The notes beneath the pieces were generated by a model. That model saw nothing but the letters and a program-made list of their open reading frames with translations. It made no database searches and had not been told where the DNA came from. A stretch of DNA of 64,000 nucleotides from Dethiosulfovibrio faecalis. GTDB taxonomy: Bacteria; Synergistota; Synergistia; Synergistales; Dethiosulfovibrionaceae. The DNA is taken from contig NZ_JAKGUE010000001.1 in assembly GCF_021568795.1 (NCBI RefSeq), positions 186,001 to 250,000 of the forward strand. Direction: 5' to 3'. The position numbers and the translations under genes were made by a program. Positions 18,049 to 26,986 of this stretch are shown in pieces; position 1 is the first letter of the stretch, and each line of letters begins with the position of its first letter.

Positions 18049-18600
18049 ATGGATGATATGAATCACACTGTGGTCGAGACGGAAAAGACGGAGATCGTCG
18101 ACGTAGAGAGCGCCGTTGCCGAGGCGGAAGGCGAACTTCCGGGAGATGTGGCCGGGAAGGTCCATATATCCGAGGATGTCATAACGGAGCTTGCCAGACA
18201 GGCTCTACAGAAGGTCACCGGAATTCAACCGGCAAGCTCCGGAATTGCTTCCAAGCTTGGGTTGGGGCGAAAGGTGACCGAGGGAGTAAAGGTCTACGTC
18301 GACGAGGGAGAGAATCCGTCCATCTCGGTCGACGCTTTTCTCATGGTGAAATACGGTCTTCGAATTCCCGACTTAGCCTGGGACGTCCAGGAGACAGTAA
18401 AGAACGAGCTGGAGGGGATGACCGGTTACGCCGTCAATTATGTGAACATATACGTTCAAGGAGTGTACTTCGACGAACCGAAAGTCGACGAGTCCTCCGG
18501 GGAAGTCGTCGAGCCAGCGGAGTCTACGGAAGAAGAACCCCGAGATGATAACGAGGCGATAGACGAGCGTTCCGAGACGCAATCAAAGGACCAGGAATAG
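18049..18600 (+). CDS. Asp23/Gls24 family envelope stress protein
   Basis: 183 residues. The central Asp23 domain (about 40-150) shows ISEDVITELARQALQKVTGI and a VYVDEG...ISVDAFLMVKYG beta segment and the VNIYVQGVYFDE end typical of the family. N- and C-terminal tails are acidic and low complexity; the C-terminal ~40 residues are Glu/Asp-rich. Asp23 proteins are membrane-associated through partner anchors in Firmicutes and linked to cell-envelope homeostasis. A terminator follows immediately. The next gene encodes a possible membrane partner. Confidence 0.85.
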   Translation: MDDMNHTVVETEKTEIVDVESAVAEAEGELPGDVAGKVHISEDVITELARQALQKVTGIQPASSGIASKLGLGRKVTEGVKVYVDEGENPSISVDAFLMVKYGLRIPDLAWDVQETVKNELEGMTGYAVNYVNIYVQGVYFDEPKVDESSGEVVEPAESTEEEPRDDNEAIDERSETQSKDQE

Positions 18601-18606
18601 CTTGAG

Positions 18607-18636
18607 GGTCGGCTCGAGTTCGAGTCGGCCTTTTTT
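18607..18636 (+). terminator. Rho-independent terminator after asp23-like gene
   Basis: Ten-base stem GGTCGGCTCG / CGAGTCGGCC (two G-U pairs), AGTT loop, then six T residues at 18631-18636. Lies 7 nt after the stop. The downstream gene begins 15 nt later with no clear promoter, so termination is probably partial. Confidence 0.8.
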
Positions 18637-18651
18637 GATTAGGAGGCCACC

Positions 18652-19134
18652 GTGTACGTAAAGTGGATGGACAACGGTCGAGGTAGAATCTGGCTTTCTA
18701 CGTTAGGGTTGAAGGCCTTCGTGGAGAGCCATCTTCCCGAGGGCGTCAGCTGTAGGGATATCGAGTTTTTAGGTGAGAAAAATCAGATCTTTCTCTCTCT
18801 GGTCTTGAGCGATACCACGTTGTATCTTGATAAGCTGTCGACGTCGGAGGAGCTGACGGAACGTCTCGAGGCTCTCGGGCTCGATGCAGTGGTCTCGTGG
18901 AAGCACGTCTCCGACGTGGAGGGCGAGGACGGTCCGGGGTTGACGGAGCGGCCTTACTTTTGGGGCATAATCGGCGCCGTCGTTGCGGCCCTTTTGAAGC
19001 TTGGACTTAAGGGGACCCTGGAATGTCTTCTGGCAGGTGCCGCTTTTTACGGATTTGCTTTTTTCTTTCGTTCCGATAAGGGGCAGCATTGGACCTCTCG
19101 GATCGCCAGGTTTTTCAAGGAGATGATGGATTGA
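18652..19134 (+). CDS. Membrane protein of unknown function, DUF2273-like C-terminus
   Basis: 160 residues, not firmly recognised. The N-terminal ~95 residues are soluble and mixed alpha/beta with no known motif. The C-terminus has two hydrophobic helices (GIIGAVVAALLKLGLKG and LECLLAGAAFYGFAFFF) followed by a basic amphipathic tail (SRIARFFKEMM). This two-helix-plus-tail layout resembles DUF2273 proteins, which often lie between asp23 and nusB in Clostridia and serve as membrane partners. GTG start after AGGAGG. Overlaps nusB by TTGA. The link to Asp23 is inference from position and topology. Confidence 0.65.
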   Translation: MYVKWMDNGRGRIWLSTLGLKAFVESHLPEGVSCRDIEFLGEKNQIFLSLVLSDTTLYLDKLSTSEELTERLEALGLDAVVSWKHVSDVEGEDGPGLTERPYFWGIIGAVVAALLKLGLKGTLECLLAGAAFYGFAFFFRSDKGQHWTSRIARFFKEMMD

Positions 19135-19562
19135 AGGTCGGACGAGGTCATTATAAAAAACATCGGGCCCGGGAAGTGGCTCTTCAGCTTCTCTATTCCA
19201 TGGACGTGACTAAAAAACACGATGCCGAGAAAGCGTTGAACGATTTTTCCTTCGAGGATGAGATCGACATCGAGGAGGCCGTCAGAGCCCTCTTATTGGG
19301 GGTTATGGACCATCTGGAAGAGATAGACAATCTCATAAACGTCAACGTCGTGGGGTGGAGGGGAGACCGTATGGTCGCAGTGGATCATGCGGCCATACGG
19401 TTGGCCGTTTACGAAGGCCTGATAGCCCGTGTTGTCCCCGTCCCAGTGGCCATATCCGAGGCAGTGGAGCTGGTCAAGGTCTTCGGTACCGACGAATCCG
19501 GTCGGTTCGTGAACGGAGCTCTGGCCAGAATATTCCGCGCCGTTCCGGAAGACGATGAGTGA
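19131..19562 (+). CDS. nusB: Transcription antitermination factor NusB
   Basis: 143-residue all-helical RNA-binding factor that works with S10 at boxA in rRNA antitermination. RAREVALQLLYSMDV at the start, then VDHAAIRLAVYEGL and the C-terminal IAISEAVELVKVFGTDESGRFVNGAL signature region (quoted in part). The TTG at 19131 is chosen because AAGGAG at 19117-19122 is 8 nt away and it overlaps the upstream stop; a longer open frame exists. Overlaps xseA by 8 nt. Confidence 0.93.
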   Translation: MKVGRGHYKKHRAREVALQLLYSMDVTKKHDAEKALNDFSFEDEIDIEEAVRALLLGVMDHLEEIDNLINVNVVGWRGDRMVAVDHAAIRLAVYEGLIARVVPVPVAISEAVELVKVFGTDESGRFVNGALARIFRAVPEDDE

Positions 19563-20781
19563 GGTCGTCCCCAACAGGGGGATCCTCTCGGTAGACGAGC
19601 TGTCCTTTAGGATAAAAGACGCTATAGAGAGTTACCCGGGAATGGGGAAAATAGCGGTCCAGGGCGAGATCGTAGACCTGAAACGACATAGCAGCGGTCA
19701 TTGCTACTTCACCCTATCTGGGCAGGAGAGCCGCATAGCCGGGGTTCTCTTCAGGTCAGATGCCGCCGGGGTCGTCAAATGGCCTCGTCCCGGCGACGAG
19801 GTCGTCGTCGGTGGACGGGTGTCCTCCTATCCTCAGAGAGGGATATACCAGTTGTACGCCAGGAGGCTGTTCCCCTTGGGAAAGGGGGCCATCTCGAGGG
19901 CGAAGGAAGAGCTCAGGGCGAAGCTCTCCAAGGAGGGGATTTTCGCTCCGGAGAGGAAAAGGCCTATCCCTCCCTACCCGGAAAGGATACTGTGTATAAC
20001 CTCCGCCACCGGTGCGGCTTTCAGAGACGTGGTAAAGGTTATGGGGACCAGAAATCCGTCGGTGGAGTTGGTCCTCATCCCTGCTACCGTGCAGGGAATC
20101 GACGGTCCGGACGAGATAGTCGAGGCCTTTGCGAAGGTGCCATCCCTGTTGCCTGCCGATGCGGTGTTGCTCGTCAGAGGCGGAGGAAGCAGAGGAGATC
20201 TCAATCCTTTCGACGACGAGGCGGTTGTGAGGTCCATCTCCTCCTGCCCCGTTTCGGTCGTGGTGGGGGTGGGTCATCAGGTCGACTTCACCCTGTCCGA
20301 TATGGCGGCGGACAGGCGTTGTGCTACTCCCTCGGAGGCGGCAGAGGTGGTCGTCCCCGACAGGACCTACCTCTACAGCCTTCTTTCCAACGGGAAAAAC
20401 CGCCTTAAAAAGGCGATGGAGAGGGAGATCGATCGACTCGCCACCCGCGTCGTCGACAGGGAGATCCTCCTGACTCGACTCGTGGTGGGAGATATCGACC
20501 GTCTTAGAAAGGACGTCGACGGTCTGTCTCGTAGAGCCGTATCTGCGACTGAAAAGACGGTCGTTTCCGAGATCGGGAGGCTTGCAGGGCTATCGGCGGC
20601 TTTGGACGGTGCCTCCCCCCTGAGGATTCTGGGAAAAGGTTACGTTTCCTGTCGAGACGAAGCTGGTACTCCCGTCTGTTCTGTGAGGTCTATGACTCCC
20701 GGTAAAAAAATATCCCTCGATTTTCTGGACGGAAGAGCCGACTGTCGAGTGGAGTCGTCGTGCGTTGTGAAAAGGAGCTGA
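19555..20781 (+). CDS. xseA: Exodeoxyribonuclease VII large subunit
   Basis: 408 residues. N-terminal OB-fold DNA-binding domain (about 10-105) with GHCYFTLSGQESRI, then the catalytic region with ITSATGAAFRDV, the RGGGSRGDLNPFDDE motif and GVGHQVDFTLSD, then a coiled-coil C-terminus and the GKGYVSCRDE end. It degrades single-stranded DNA together with the small subunit XseB. In many genomes xseB follows directly; here the next gene, 5 nt on, is mtnA, and no xseB is visible in the window. Confidence 0.95.
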   Translation: MSEVVPNRGILSVDELSFRIKDAIESYPGMGKIAVQGEIVDLKRHSSGHCYFTLSGQESRIAGVLFRSDAAGVVKWPRPGDEVVVGGRVSSYPQRGIYQLYARRLFPLGKGAISRAKEELRAKLSKEGIFAPERKRPIPPYPERILCITSATGAAFRDVVKVMGTRNPSVELVLIPATVQGIDGPDEIVEAFAKVPSLLPADAVLLVRGGGSRGDLNPFDDEAVVRSISSCPVSVVVGVGHQVDFTLSDMAADRRCATPSEAAEVVVPDRTYLYSLLSNGKNRLKKAMEREIDRLATRVVDREILLTRLVVGDIDRLRKDVDGLSRRAVSATEKTVVSEIGRLAGLSAALDGASPLRILGKGYVSCRDEAGTPVCSVRSMTPGKKISLDFLDGRADCRVESSCVVKRS

Positions 20782-20785
20782 TTGG

Positions 20786-21808
20786 ATGGTCCCCGATACG
20801 TTGAAATGGAACGAAGGGGAGCTTGCCCTTTTGGATCAGACGAAACTTCCATGGGAGGTCGCCTTCGTCCGTTGTAAAACCTGTGAAGAGGTGGCCTCCG
20901 CCATAAAGTCCATGGTGGTGCGAGGCGCCCCTGCCATCGGGGTAGCGGCGGCCTACGGCATGGCTTTGGCCCGTCTGGGCGGAGAGGACATGCAGGAGGC
21001 TAGGTCTCTTCTGATGTCGACTCGCCCTACGGCGGTAAACCTCCGATGGGCCCTCGAGAGGATCGACAGGTTAACCGGAGCCTCTCCTGCCGCTGTCGTC
21101 GGTGAGGCAATGGCGATACATAGGGAGGATCTCAGCATAAACGAGGCCATCGGGGAATACGGAACCAGCCTTATACCGGACGGGGCTACCGTCGTCACCC
21201 ACTGCAATGCCGGAGCCATAGCCACATCTGGCTGGGGAACCGCTCTCGGCGTCCTCAGATCCTGCGTGCGTTCCGGCAAGAGAATTCGGGTGTACGCCGA
21301 CGAGACCCGTCCCAGGCTTCAGGGAGGACGTCTCACCGCCTGGGAGCTTCGGGAGGATGGGATAGACGTCACGGTCATGACCGATGGAATGGCGGCCTGG
21401 CTGATGAAAAAAGAGAAGGTAGACGCCGTCCTGGTCGGAGCGGATCGGATAGCGATGAACGGCGATACCGCCAACAAGATAGGTACCTACGGACTTTCCA
21501 TCGTCGCGAAGTCCCACGGAGTGCCTTTCTACGTAGCCGCCCCTATGAGTACCTTCGACGAAGGTCTTTCCGACGGAGATGGCATACCCATAGAGGAGCG
21601 GGACGGTTCGGAGATAAGATCTCCCTACGGTTCGAAACTGATACCGGAGGACGTTCCGGTCTGGAACCCCGGGTTCGACGTCACTCCCGGCGAGAACGTG
21701 ACCGCCATAGTTACGGAGATGGGGGTTCTCAGACCTCCCTACCTGGAGTCCATAGCGGAGACGATTGACCGTCGTCTAAAAGACGAGAGAGGATGTGCTG
21801 ATCGATGA
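20786..21808 (+). CDS. mtnA: S-methyl-5-thioribose-1-phosphate isomerase
   Basis: 340-residue isomerase of the eIF2B-alpha-like family, converting methylthioribose-1-phosphate to the ribulose form in methionine salvage. RGAPAIGVAAAYGMAL binds substrate phosphate; the catalytic Cys lies in VTHCNAGAIATSGWGTAL and the catalytic Asp in GADRIAMNGDTANKIGTY. Length and motifs distinguish it from ribose-1,5-bisphosphate isomerase. AAAGGAG is 8 nt before the ATG. It overlaps ahcY by ATGA and precedes an MTA/SAH deaminase, forming a SAM-nucleoside recycling set. Confidence 0.93.
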   Translation: MVPDTLKWNEGELALLDQTKLPWEVAFVRCKTCEEVASAIKSMVVRGAPAIGVAAAYGMALARLGGEDMQEARSLLMSTRPTAVNLRWALERIDRLTGASPAAVVGEAMAIHREDLSINEAIGEYGTSLIPDGATVVTHCNAGAIATSGWGTALGVLRSCVRSGKRIRVYADETRPRLQGGRLTAWELREDGIDVTVMTDGMAAWLMKKEKVDAVLVGADRIAMNGDTANKIGTYGLSIVAKSHGVPFYVAAPMSTFDEGLSDGDGIPIEERDGSEIRSPYGSKLIPEDVPVWNPGFDVTPGENVTAIVTEMGVLRPPYLESIAETIDRRLKDERGCADR

Positions 21809-23055
21809 GGAATTTTTCCGTGGCCGACATGGATATGGCCCCTAAAGGCAAGCAGAAACTGGACTGGGCCTGGCAATATATGCCGGTCCTTTCGTCGTTG
21901 GAGAGGCGTTACTCCGATGAGAGACCCTTCGACGGTGTGCGATTGGCCGCCTGTCTTCATCTAGAGGCCAAGACCGCCTGTCTGTTGAGGACCTTCTCCC
22001 GTCTGGGGGCTGAGGTCTTCGCCGCCGGCAGCAACCCCCTTTCCACCCAGGACGACGTCTGTGCCGCTTTGGTCTCCGAAGGGGTGCACGTTTTTAGTCA
22101 CAGAGGCATGGATCACGACAGCTACTTCGGTTATCTTAGAGACGTTTTGAACAGCGATCCGGAGATAATAGTCGACGACGGAGCCGATCTAGTGGCGACC
22201 TTGTTGGACGAGAGGAAGGACCTTATAGGAAAGGTCAAAGGCGGTTCGGAGGAGACCACCTCGGGGGTAAAGAGGCTCAAGGCTATGGAGAGACAGGGAA
22301 TCCTTCCGTTCCCGATGATCTCCGTCAACGATGCGGACAGCAAGTACCTTTTCGACAACCGCTACGGCACCGGTCAGTCCGTGTGGGACGGGGTTATGAG
22401 GACCACAAACAGCCTCATCGCCGGCAAGGTAGTGGTGGTCGCAGGATACGGCTGGTGCGGCAGAGGGGTCGCCATGAGAGCAAAGGCCCTGGGTGCCAGG
22501 GTGGTCGTGACCGAGATAGACCCTCACAGGGCGTTCGAGGCCCTTATGGACGGCCACGAGGTAATGACCATGGATGCCGCCGCACCCTTGGGAGATATCT
22601 TCCTCACCTTGACCGGCAACCTGGACGTCATATGCGCCAGACACATGGATAAGATGAAGGACGGAGTCATACTGGGCAACGCGGGACATTTCGACGTGGA
22701 GATATCGAAGTCCGATCTGACCTCGATAGCCTCCGGTGTCTCCGAGGTCAGACCCAACGTTACCTGCTACAGGACGGAGGACGGTCGAAATATCTACCTC
22801 CTGGGGGAGGGACGCCTGGTTAACCTGGCGGCGGGAGACGGACATCCCATAGAGATAATGGATCTCAGCTTCGCGCTGCAGCTCCTGTCGGCTCTTCACG
22901 TTCACAGGAACCACGAAGACATGGATTCCAGGCTTTATCCGGTTCCGGAGGATATCGACCGTCTGGTTGTTTCCACCAAGCTGGAGTCCCTGGGAGTCTC
23001 TTTGGACGAGCTTTCCGAGTCTCAGAAGGCCTATATGGCAGACTGGAGGGAGTGA
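21805..23055 (+). CDS. ahcY: Adenosylhomocysteinase (or S-inosylhomocysteine hydrolase)
   Basis: 416-residue short, archaeal/Thermotoga-type enzyme that hydrolyses S-adenosylhomocysteine. Substrate residues appear in HLEAKTACLLRT, SNPLSTQDD and NDADSKYLFDN; the NAD+ Rossmann motif is GYGWCGRGVAMRAKALGA. It lacks the ~40-residue insertion and the long C-terminal tail of mammalian enzymes. Translationally coupled to mtnA upstream and followed 4 nt later by an MTA/SAH deaminase gene. In Methanocaldococcus a related enzyme acts on S-inosylhomocysteine after deamination, so the adjacent deaminase leaves the true substrate open. Confidence 0.9.
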   Translation: MRNFSVADMDMAPKGKQKLDWAWQYMPVLSSLERRYSDERPFDGVRLAACLHLEAKTACLLRTFSRLGAEVFAAGSNPLSTQDDVCAALVSEGVHVFSHRGMDHDSYFGYLRDVLNSDPEIIVDDGADLVATLLDERKDLIGKVKGGSEETTSGVKRLKAMERQGILPFPMISVNDADSKYLFDNRYGTGQSVWDGVMRTTNSLIAGKVVVVAGYGWCGRGVAMRAKALGARVVVTEIDPHRAFEALMDGHEVMTMDAAAPLGDIFLTLTGNLDVICARHMDKMKDGVILGNAGHFDVEISKSDLTSIASGVSEVRPNVTCYRTEDGRNIYLLGEGRLVNLAAGDGHPIEIMDLSFALQLLSALHVHRNHEDMDSRLYPVPEDIDRLVVSTKLESLGVSLDELSESQKAYMADWRE

Positions 23056-23059
23056 GTCA

Positions 23060-24334
23060 ATGACGATGCTTCTGAAGGACGTGATGTTTCTCGACGGATC
23101 GATGGATTCTGCGAGGTCCGGCGATATCCTGATCGAGGACGGGAAAATATCATCGGTCGGGAAGGCAGGAAGCCTGATCGGAGACGATATGGTGGACGGC
23201 AAGGGACGGATGGCGGTACTGCCCGGTTTCGTGAACTGTCATACCCATGCCGCCATGAGCCTTCTGAGGGGGTTGGGAGAGGAGAGGCCTCTGAAAGAGT
23301 GGCTGGAAGAACAGATCTGGCCGGTAGAGGCGAACCTCAACCCGGAGAGGATATACTGGGGAACCCGATCCGCCCTCATGGAGATGGCCTCCTCCGGTAC
23401 CACCTGTTTCGGCGATATGTACTTCGAGATGGACAAGGTGACAGAGGCCGCCAAGGCATGCGGTATGAGAGCAGGGATCTGCCGTGGTATAGTCGGAGGC
23501 GACGAATCCAAAATAGAGGAATCGCTCGCTTTGGCCGATAGATATAAAGACGATCCCATGGTAACGGTGCAGATGGGTCCCCATGCTCCCTACACGGTGC
23601 CCTTAGACGTCATGAAGAGGATAGCCTTCTCCGCCAAGGATAAAGGTATGTCCGTACATCTTCACTATCTCGAGACGGAGTGGGAGCTTGGATACCTGAA
23701 GGACGAGTTTGGAACCGGCGCCATGGAATATCTGGAGAAGACCGGATTGTGTGACGTTCCGGGACTCATTCTGGCTCACTGTGTATGGTTCCCGGAGGGC
23801 GAGCTCTCCGATCTGTCGAGGATACCGGCTACTGTGGTACACAATCCCGGCAGCAATCTGAAGCTCGGCAGCGGGGTGGCTCCGGTGAGCTTGATGATCT
23901 CCAGCGGCGTATCGGTGGCCTTGGGCACCGACGGAGCCGCCAGCAACAACCGTCTGGATATGTGGGGCGAGCTGAGAACCGCGGCATTGCTCCATAAAGG
24001 GGTATTGAGAGACCCGTCTATCGTAACCGCCAAGGAGATACTGGACGGGGCTACCTACAGGGGCTATCGAGCTCTGGGGTTCGAGAAAGCCGGACTGATC
24101 AGAGAGGGCTGGAAAGCCGACCTGGTCCTGGTCGATCTGGATGGGCCTAATTACATAGGGGTGAACGAGGAGAACCTGGGGGTTTTTCTCGTATATGCCG
24201 GTTCCTCTTCCGACGTGGCGGGGACCATGGTGGACGGTAGCTGGATCTACATAAACGGGGAATTTCCCGGACAGGACGAGGAAGAAGTCCTCTCCAACGC
24301 CCGTAAGGCACGGGCTGAACTGATACGCCGTTAG
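23060..24334 (+). CDS. mtaD: 5-methylthioadenosine/S-adenosylhomocysteine deaminase
   Basis: 424-residue amidohydrolase. N-terminal small beta domain, then the metal-binding HxH in NCHTHAAMSLLRG (near residue 60), later metal and catalytic residues in SVHLHYLETEWE, LAHCVWF and ALGTDGAASNN. The SxLRG after HxH and the W-rich EEQIWPVEANL segment are typical of MTA/SAH deaminases such as T. maritima TM0936. It converts MTA and SAH to their inosine analogues. ATG 23060 is chosen over the longer frame because it lies just after the ahcY stop with GGAGGGAGTGAG upstream. Confidence 0.9.
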   Translation: MTMLLKDVMFLDGSMDSARSGDILIEDGKISSVGKAGSLIGDDMVDGKGRMAVLPGFVNCHTHAAMSLLRGLGEERPLKEWLEEQIWPVEANLNPERIYWGTRSALMEMASSGTTCFGDMYFEMDKVTEAAKACGMRAGICRGIVGGDESKIEESLALADRYKDDPMVTVQMGPHAPYTVPLDVMKRIAFSAKDKGMSVHLHYLETEWELGYLKDEFGTGAMEYLEKTGLCDVPGLILAHCVWFPEGELSDLSRIPATVVHNPGSNLKLGSGVAPVSLMISSGVSVALGTDGAASNNRLDMWGELRTAALLHKGVLRDPSIVTAKEILDGATYRGYRALGFEKAGLIREGWKADLVLVDLDGPNYIGVNEENLGVFLVYAGSSSDVAGTMVDGSWIYINGEFPGQDEEEVLSNARKARAELIRR

Positions 24335-24349
24335 GGGTGACCGATAATA

Positions 24350-26986
24350 ATGGAATGGAAAAGCGGCAAAGAGATCCGTCGACTGTTCGTCGATTTCTGG
24401 GTCTCCAAAGGTGCCAAACACTACGATAGCTTCTCTCTGGTTCCCGAGGATCCTACTCTATTGTTCACCATAGCAGGTATGGTCCCCTTTAAGAAATATT
24501 ATCTCGGCATAGCCGAACCGGATGTGGACAGCGCAGTAACCTCTCAGAAGTGCGTCCGAACTAACGATATAGACAACGTGGGACGTACCGCCAGGCATCA
24601 TACCTTTTTCGAGATGCTCGGAAACTTCAGCTGGGGCGGGTATTTCAAGAAAGAGTCCATAACCTGGGGGTGGGAGTTCCTCACCGAGGTCATCGGTCTA
24701 GATCCCGACCGTATGTACGCCACCATATATAAGGACGACGAGGAGGCCTTCGACGTCTGGACCAAGGACGTCGGACTTCCCGACAGTCGTATACTTCGCT
24801 TCGGTGAGGACGAGAACTTCTGGTTCATGGGACCTCAGGGACCATGCGGTCCCGACTCGGAGATCCTCTACGACCAGGGACCGGCCTTTTCCTGTGGGCC
24901 GGACTGCAAGCCCGGTTGCGACTGCGACAGATACCTTGAGATATGGAATCACGTGTTCACCCAGTACGATCGCCAGGAGGACGGCTCTCTGCTTCCTCTG
25001 CCGAGGAAGAACATCGATACCGGCATGGGACTGGAGAGACTCACCTCTTTGGTCCAGGGGGTCAGCAACGATTTCGAGACCGATCTGTTCCGTCCCATAA
25101 TGGATCACGTGTGCGATATGGCCGGAATAGGATATGGCGACGGTCCCGAGGGGGATATGGCGGCTAAGGTGATCTCGGACCACATAAGGGCGGTCTCCTT
25201 CATGATAGCCGACGGCATTCTTCCCTCGAACGACGGGCAGGGCTACGTTCTGCGCCGTCTGCTCAGAAGGGCCGCCCGTTACGGCAGGTTGATAGGTCTC
25301 AAAAAGGCCTTTCTGACCGACCTAATACCGAACGTCATGGATATAATGGCCGATCCCTACAGGGAGCTTCTGGACAACCGTCTCACCATAGAGCAGGTGG
25401 TGGCGGTGGAGGAAAAACGTTTCGGTCGTACCCTGGAGCAGGGCAGCGATCTCCTCCATCAGGAGATATCCTCGGTGCTTGCCGGAGATGGAAGCATACT
25501 TTCCGGAGATGTAGCATTCGAGCTTTACGATACTTACGGTTATCCTCTGGAGCTGACCAGAGAGATCTGCGAGGAAAAGGGGCTCTCCGTCGACGAGGAC
25601 GGCTTCCGAAGGGAGATGGAGGTTCAAAGGGAGAGGGCTCGATCCTCCAGCAAGCAGGCTAACGCCGTGATGACCGGAGACCTCTACGCCGAGTTGCTTT
25701 CCGAACATGGAGCTACTCCCTTCTTGGGGTACGATTCCCTTGAGATGGAGGCAGATCTGACAGTTCTGATGAAGGACGGAAAGGTTGTCGACAGCGCCTC
25801 GACGGGAGACTCTGTTGAACTTTTACTGTCCCGAACTCCCTTCTACGCCGAGAGAGGCGGTCAGGTGGGAGATCAGGGCTTCGTCAAGGGAGACGGCTTC
25901 GTCGTAGAGGTGGAGGACACACTTCACCCGGCGGGAGATCTCATAGTTCACAGGGGAATGGTCACCAGCGGAACCGTAAAGTCCGGTTGCGAGGTTAGGG
26001 CGATGGTGGACAGGGACAGGCGGGAAGCCATAACCAAAAACCACACCGCCACCCATCTTCTCCATGAATCGTTGATAAGGGTCCTCGGCGGGCACGTCAG
26101 ACAGAACGGCTCTCTGGTGTCCGACCGATTCCTCCGTTTCGACTATACCCACTTCGAACCTCTGAGCTCCAGCGAACAGGACGAGGTGGAGCTTATGGTT
26201 AACCAGGAGATACAGAACAACAAACCTCTCAAGGTAGACGAGACCGATCTCGCAACCGCAAAGAACCTGGGAGCGAAGGCTCTTTTCGAGGAGAAATATG
26301 GGGACAAGGTAAGAGTGGTATCCATATCGGAGTTTTCCTCCGAGCTCTGTGGAGGGGTCCACGTTCGCGCCACCGGAGAGATAGGTCTGTTCAAGATCAT
26401 CAACGACGAGAGCATAGGATCGGGCATCAGACGCATTACCGCCATGACCGGGATGAACGCCTTCAGAAACTACCAGAACATAACAGGAACCCTGAAAGAG
26501 CTTTCCTCTAATCTGGGGGTCCGTCCGGCCAGGTTGATAGAGAAGATACAGTCCATGGACGAGGAAAACAGGGAGCTTCAGAAAAAGCTTCAGCGCTACA
26601 CGATCCGTTCGGCTATGGATGATCTCAAGGAGAGCGTGGTCAAGACCGACATAGGCCAGGGAGTGTCCCTCTACGTGGCCTCTATAGAAGGGGTTACCCC
26701 CGATCAACTTCGAGAGGTCGGAGACAGCATAAAGGATAAGGACCCCGGATCGGTGACCCTGTTGATATCCAGCGACGGAGATCGTACCCAGATGGTCTGC
26801 ATGGTCGGTAGCGGTGCCGTGGAGAAGGGACTGCACGGAGGGAAGATCGTCAAGGAAGTGGCCGTTTTGTTCGGTGGAAAAGGCGGCGGTAAACCCACCA
26901 TGGCCCAGGCCGGCGGCCCCAAGATCGACGATATGAAGGATATCCTCGATAAGGCTGTGGCCATAGTGAAAGGGTACGTAAAGTGA
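24350..26986 (+). CDS. alaS: Alanyl-tRNA synthetase
   Basis: 878-residue class II synthetase. Catalytic domain ~1-250 (motif 1 to 3 region, HTFFEMLGNFSWGGYFK), tRNA-recognition domain ~250-450, editing domain with the zinc-binding HTATHLLHESL and CGGVHV motifs, and a C-terminal DHHA1/C-Ala region ending FGGKGGGKPTMAQAGG. Full length. Extra cysteines near residues 180-195 (CGPDCKPGCDCD) form a zinc-like insertion in the aminoacylation domain seen in some anaerobe AlaRS. Overlaps ruvX by GTGA. Confidence 0.97.
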   Translation: MEWKSGKEIRRLFVDFWVSKGAKHYDSFSLVPEDPTLLFTIAGMVPFKKYYLGIAEPDVDSAVTSQKCVRTNDIDNVGRTARHHTFFEMLGNFSWGGYFKKESITWGWEFLTEVIGLDPDRMYATIYKDDEEAFDVWTKDVGLPDSRILRFGEDENFWFMGPQGPCGPDSEILYDQGPAFSCGPDCKPGCDCDRYLEIWNHVFTQYDRQEDGSLLPLPRKNIDTGMGLERLTSLVQGVSNDFETDLFRPIMDHVCDMAGIGYGDGPEGDMAAKVISDHIRAVSFMIADGILPSNDGQGYVLRRLLRRAARYGRLIGLKKAFLTDLIPNVMDIMADPYRELLDNRLTIEQVVAVEEKRFGRTLEQGSDLLHQEISSVLAGDGSILSGDVAFELYDTYGYPLELTREICEEKGLSVDEDGFRREMEVQRERARSSSKQANAVMTGDLYAELLSEHGATPFLGYDSLEMEADLTVLMKDGKVVDSASTGDSVELLLSRTPFYAERGGQVGDQGFVKGDGFVVEVEDTLHPAGDLIVHRGMVTSGTVKSGCEVRAMVDRDRREAITKNHTATHLLHESLIRVLGGHVRQNGSLVSDRFLRFDYTHFEPLSSSEQDEVELMVNQEIQNNKPLKVDETDLATAKNLGAKALFEEKYGDKVRVVSISEFSSELCGGVHVRATGEIGLFKIINDESIGSGIRRITAMTGMNAFRNYQNITGTLKELSSNLGVRPARLIEKIQSMDEENRELQKKLQRYTIRSAMDDLKESVVKTDIGQGVSLYVASIEGVTPDQLREVGDSIKDKDPGSVTLLISSDGDRTQMVCMVGSGAVEKGLHGGKIVKEVAVLFGGKGGGKPTMAQAGGPKIDDMKDILDKAVAIVKGYVK

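Noticed and set aside
22189-23202. 337-codon minus-strand open frame across ahcY/mtaD
   Set aside because: Antisense shadow; the plus-strand genes carry full catalytic motifs.
24350-24420. T-box or attenuator leader before alaS, cysS or serS
   Set aside because: alaS and serS start 15 and 5 nt after the previous gene and the cysS leader is under 111 nt with no T-box sequence.
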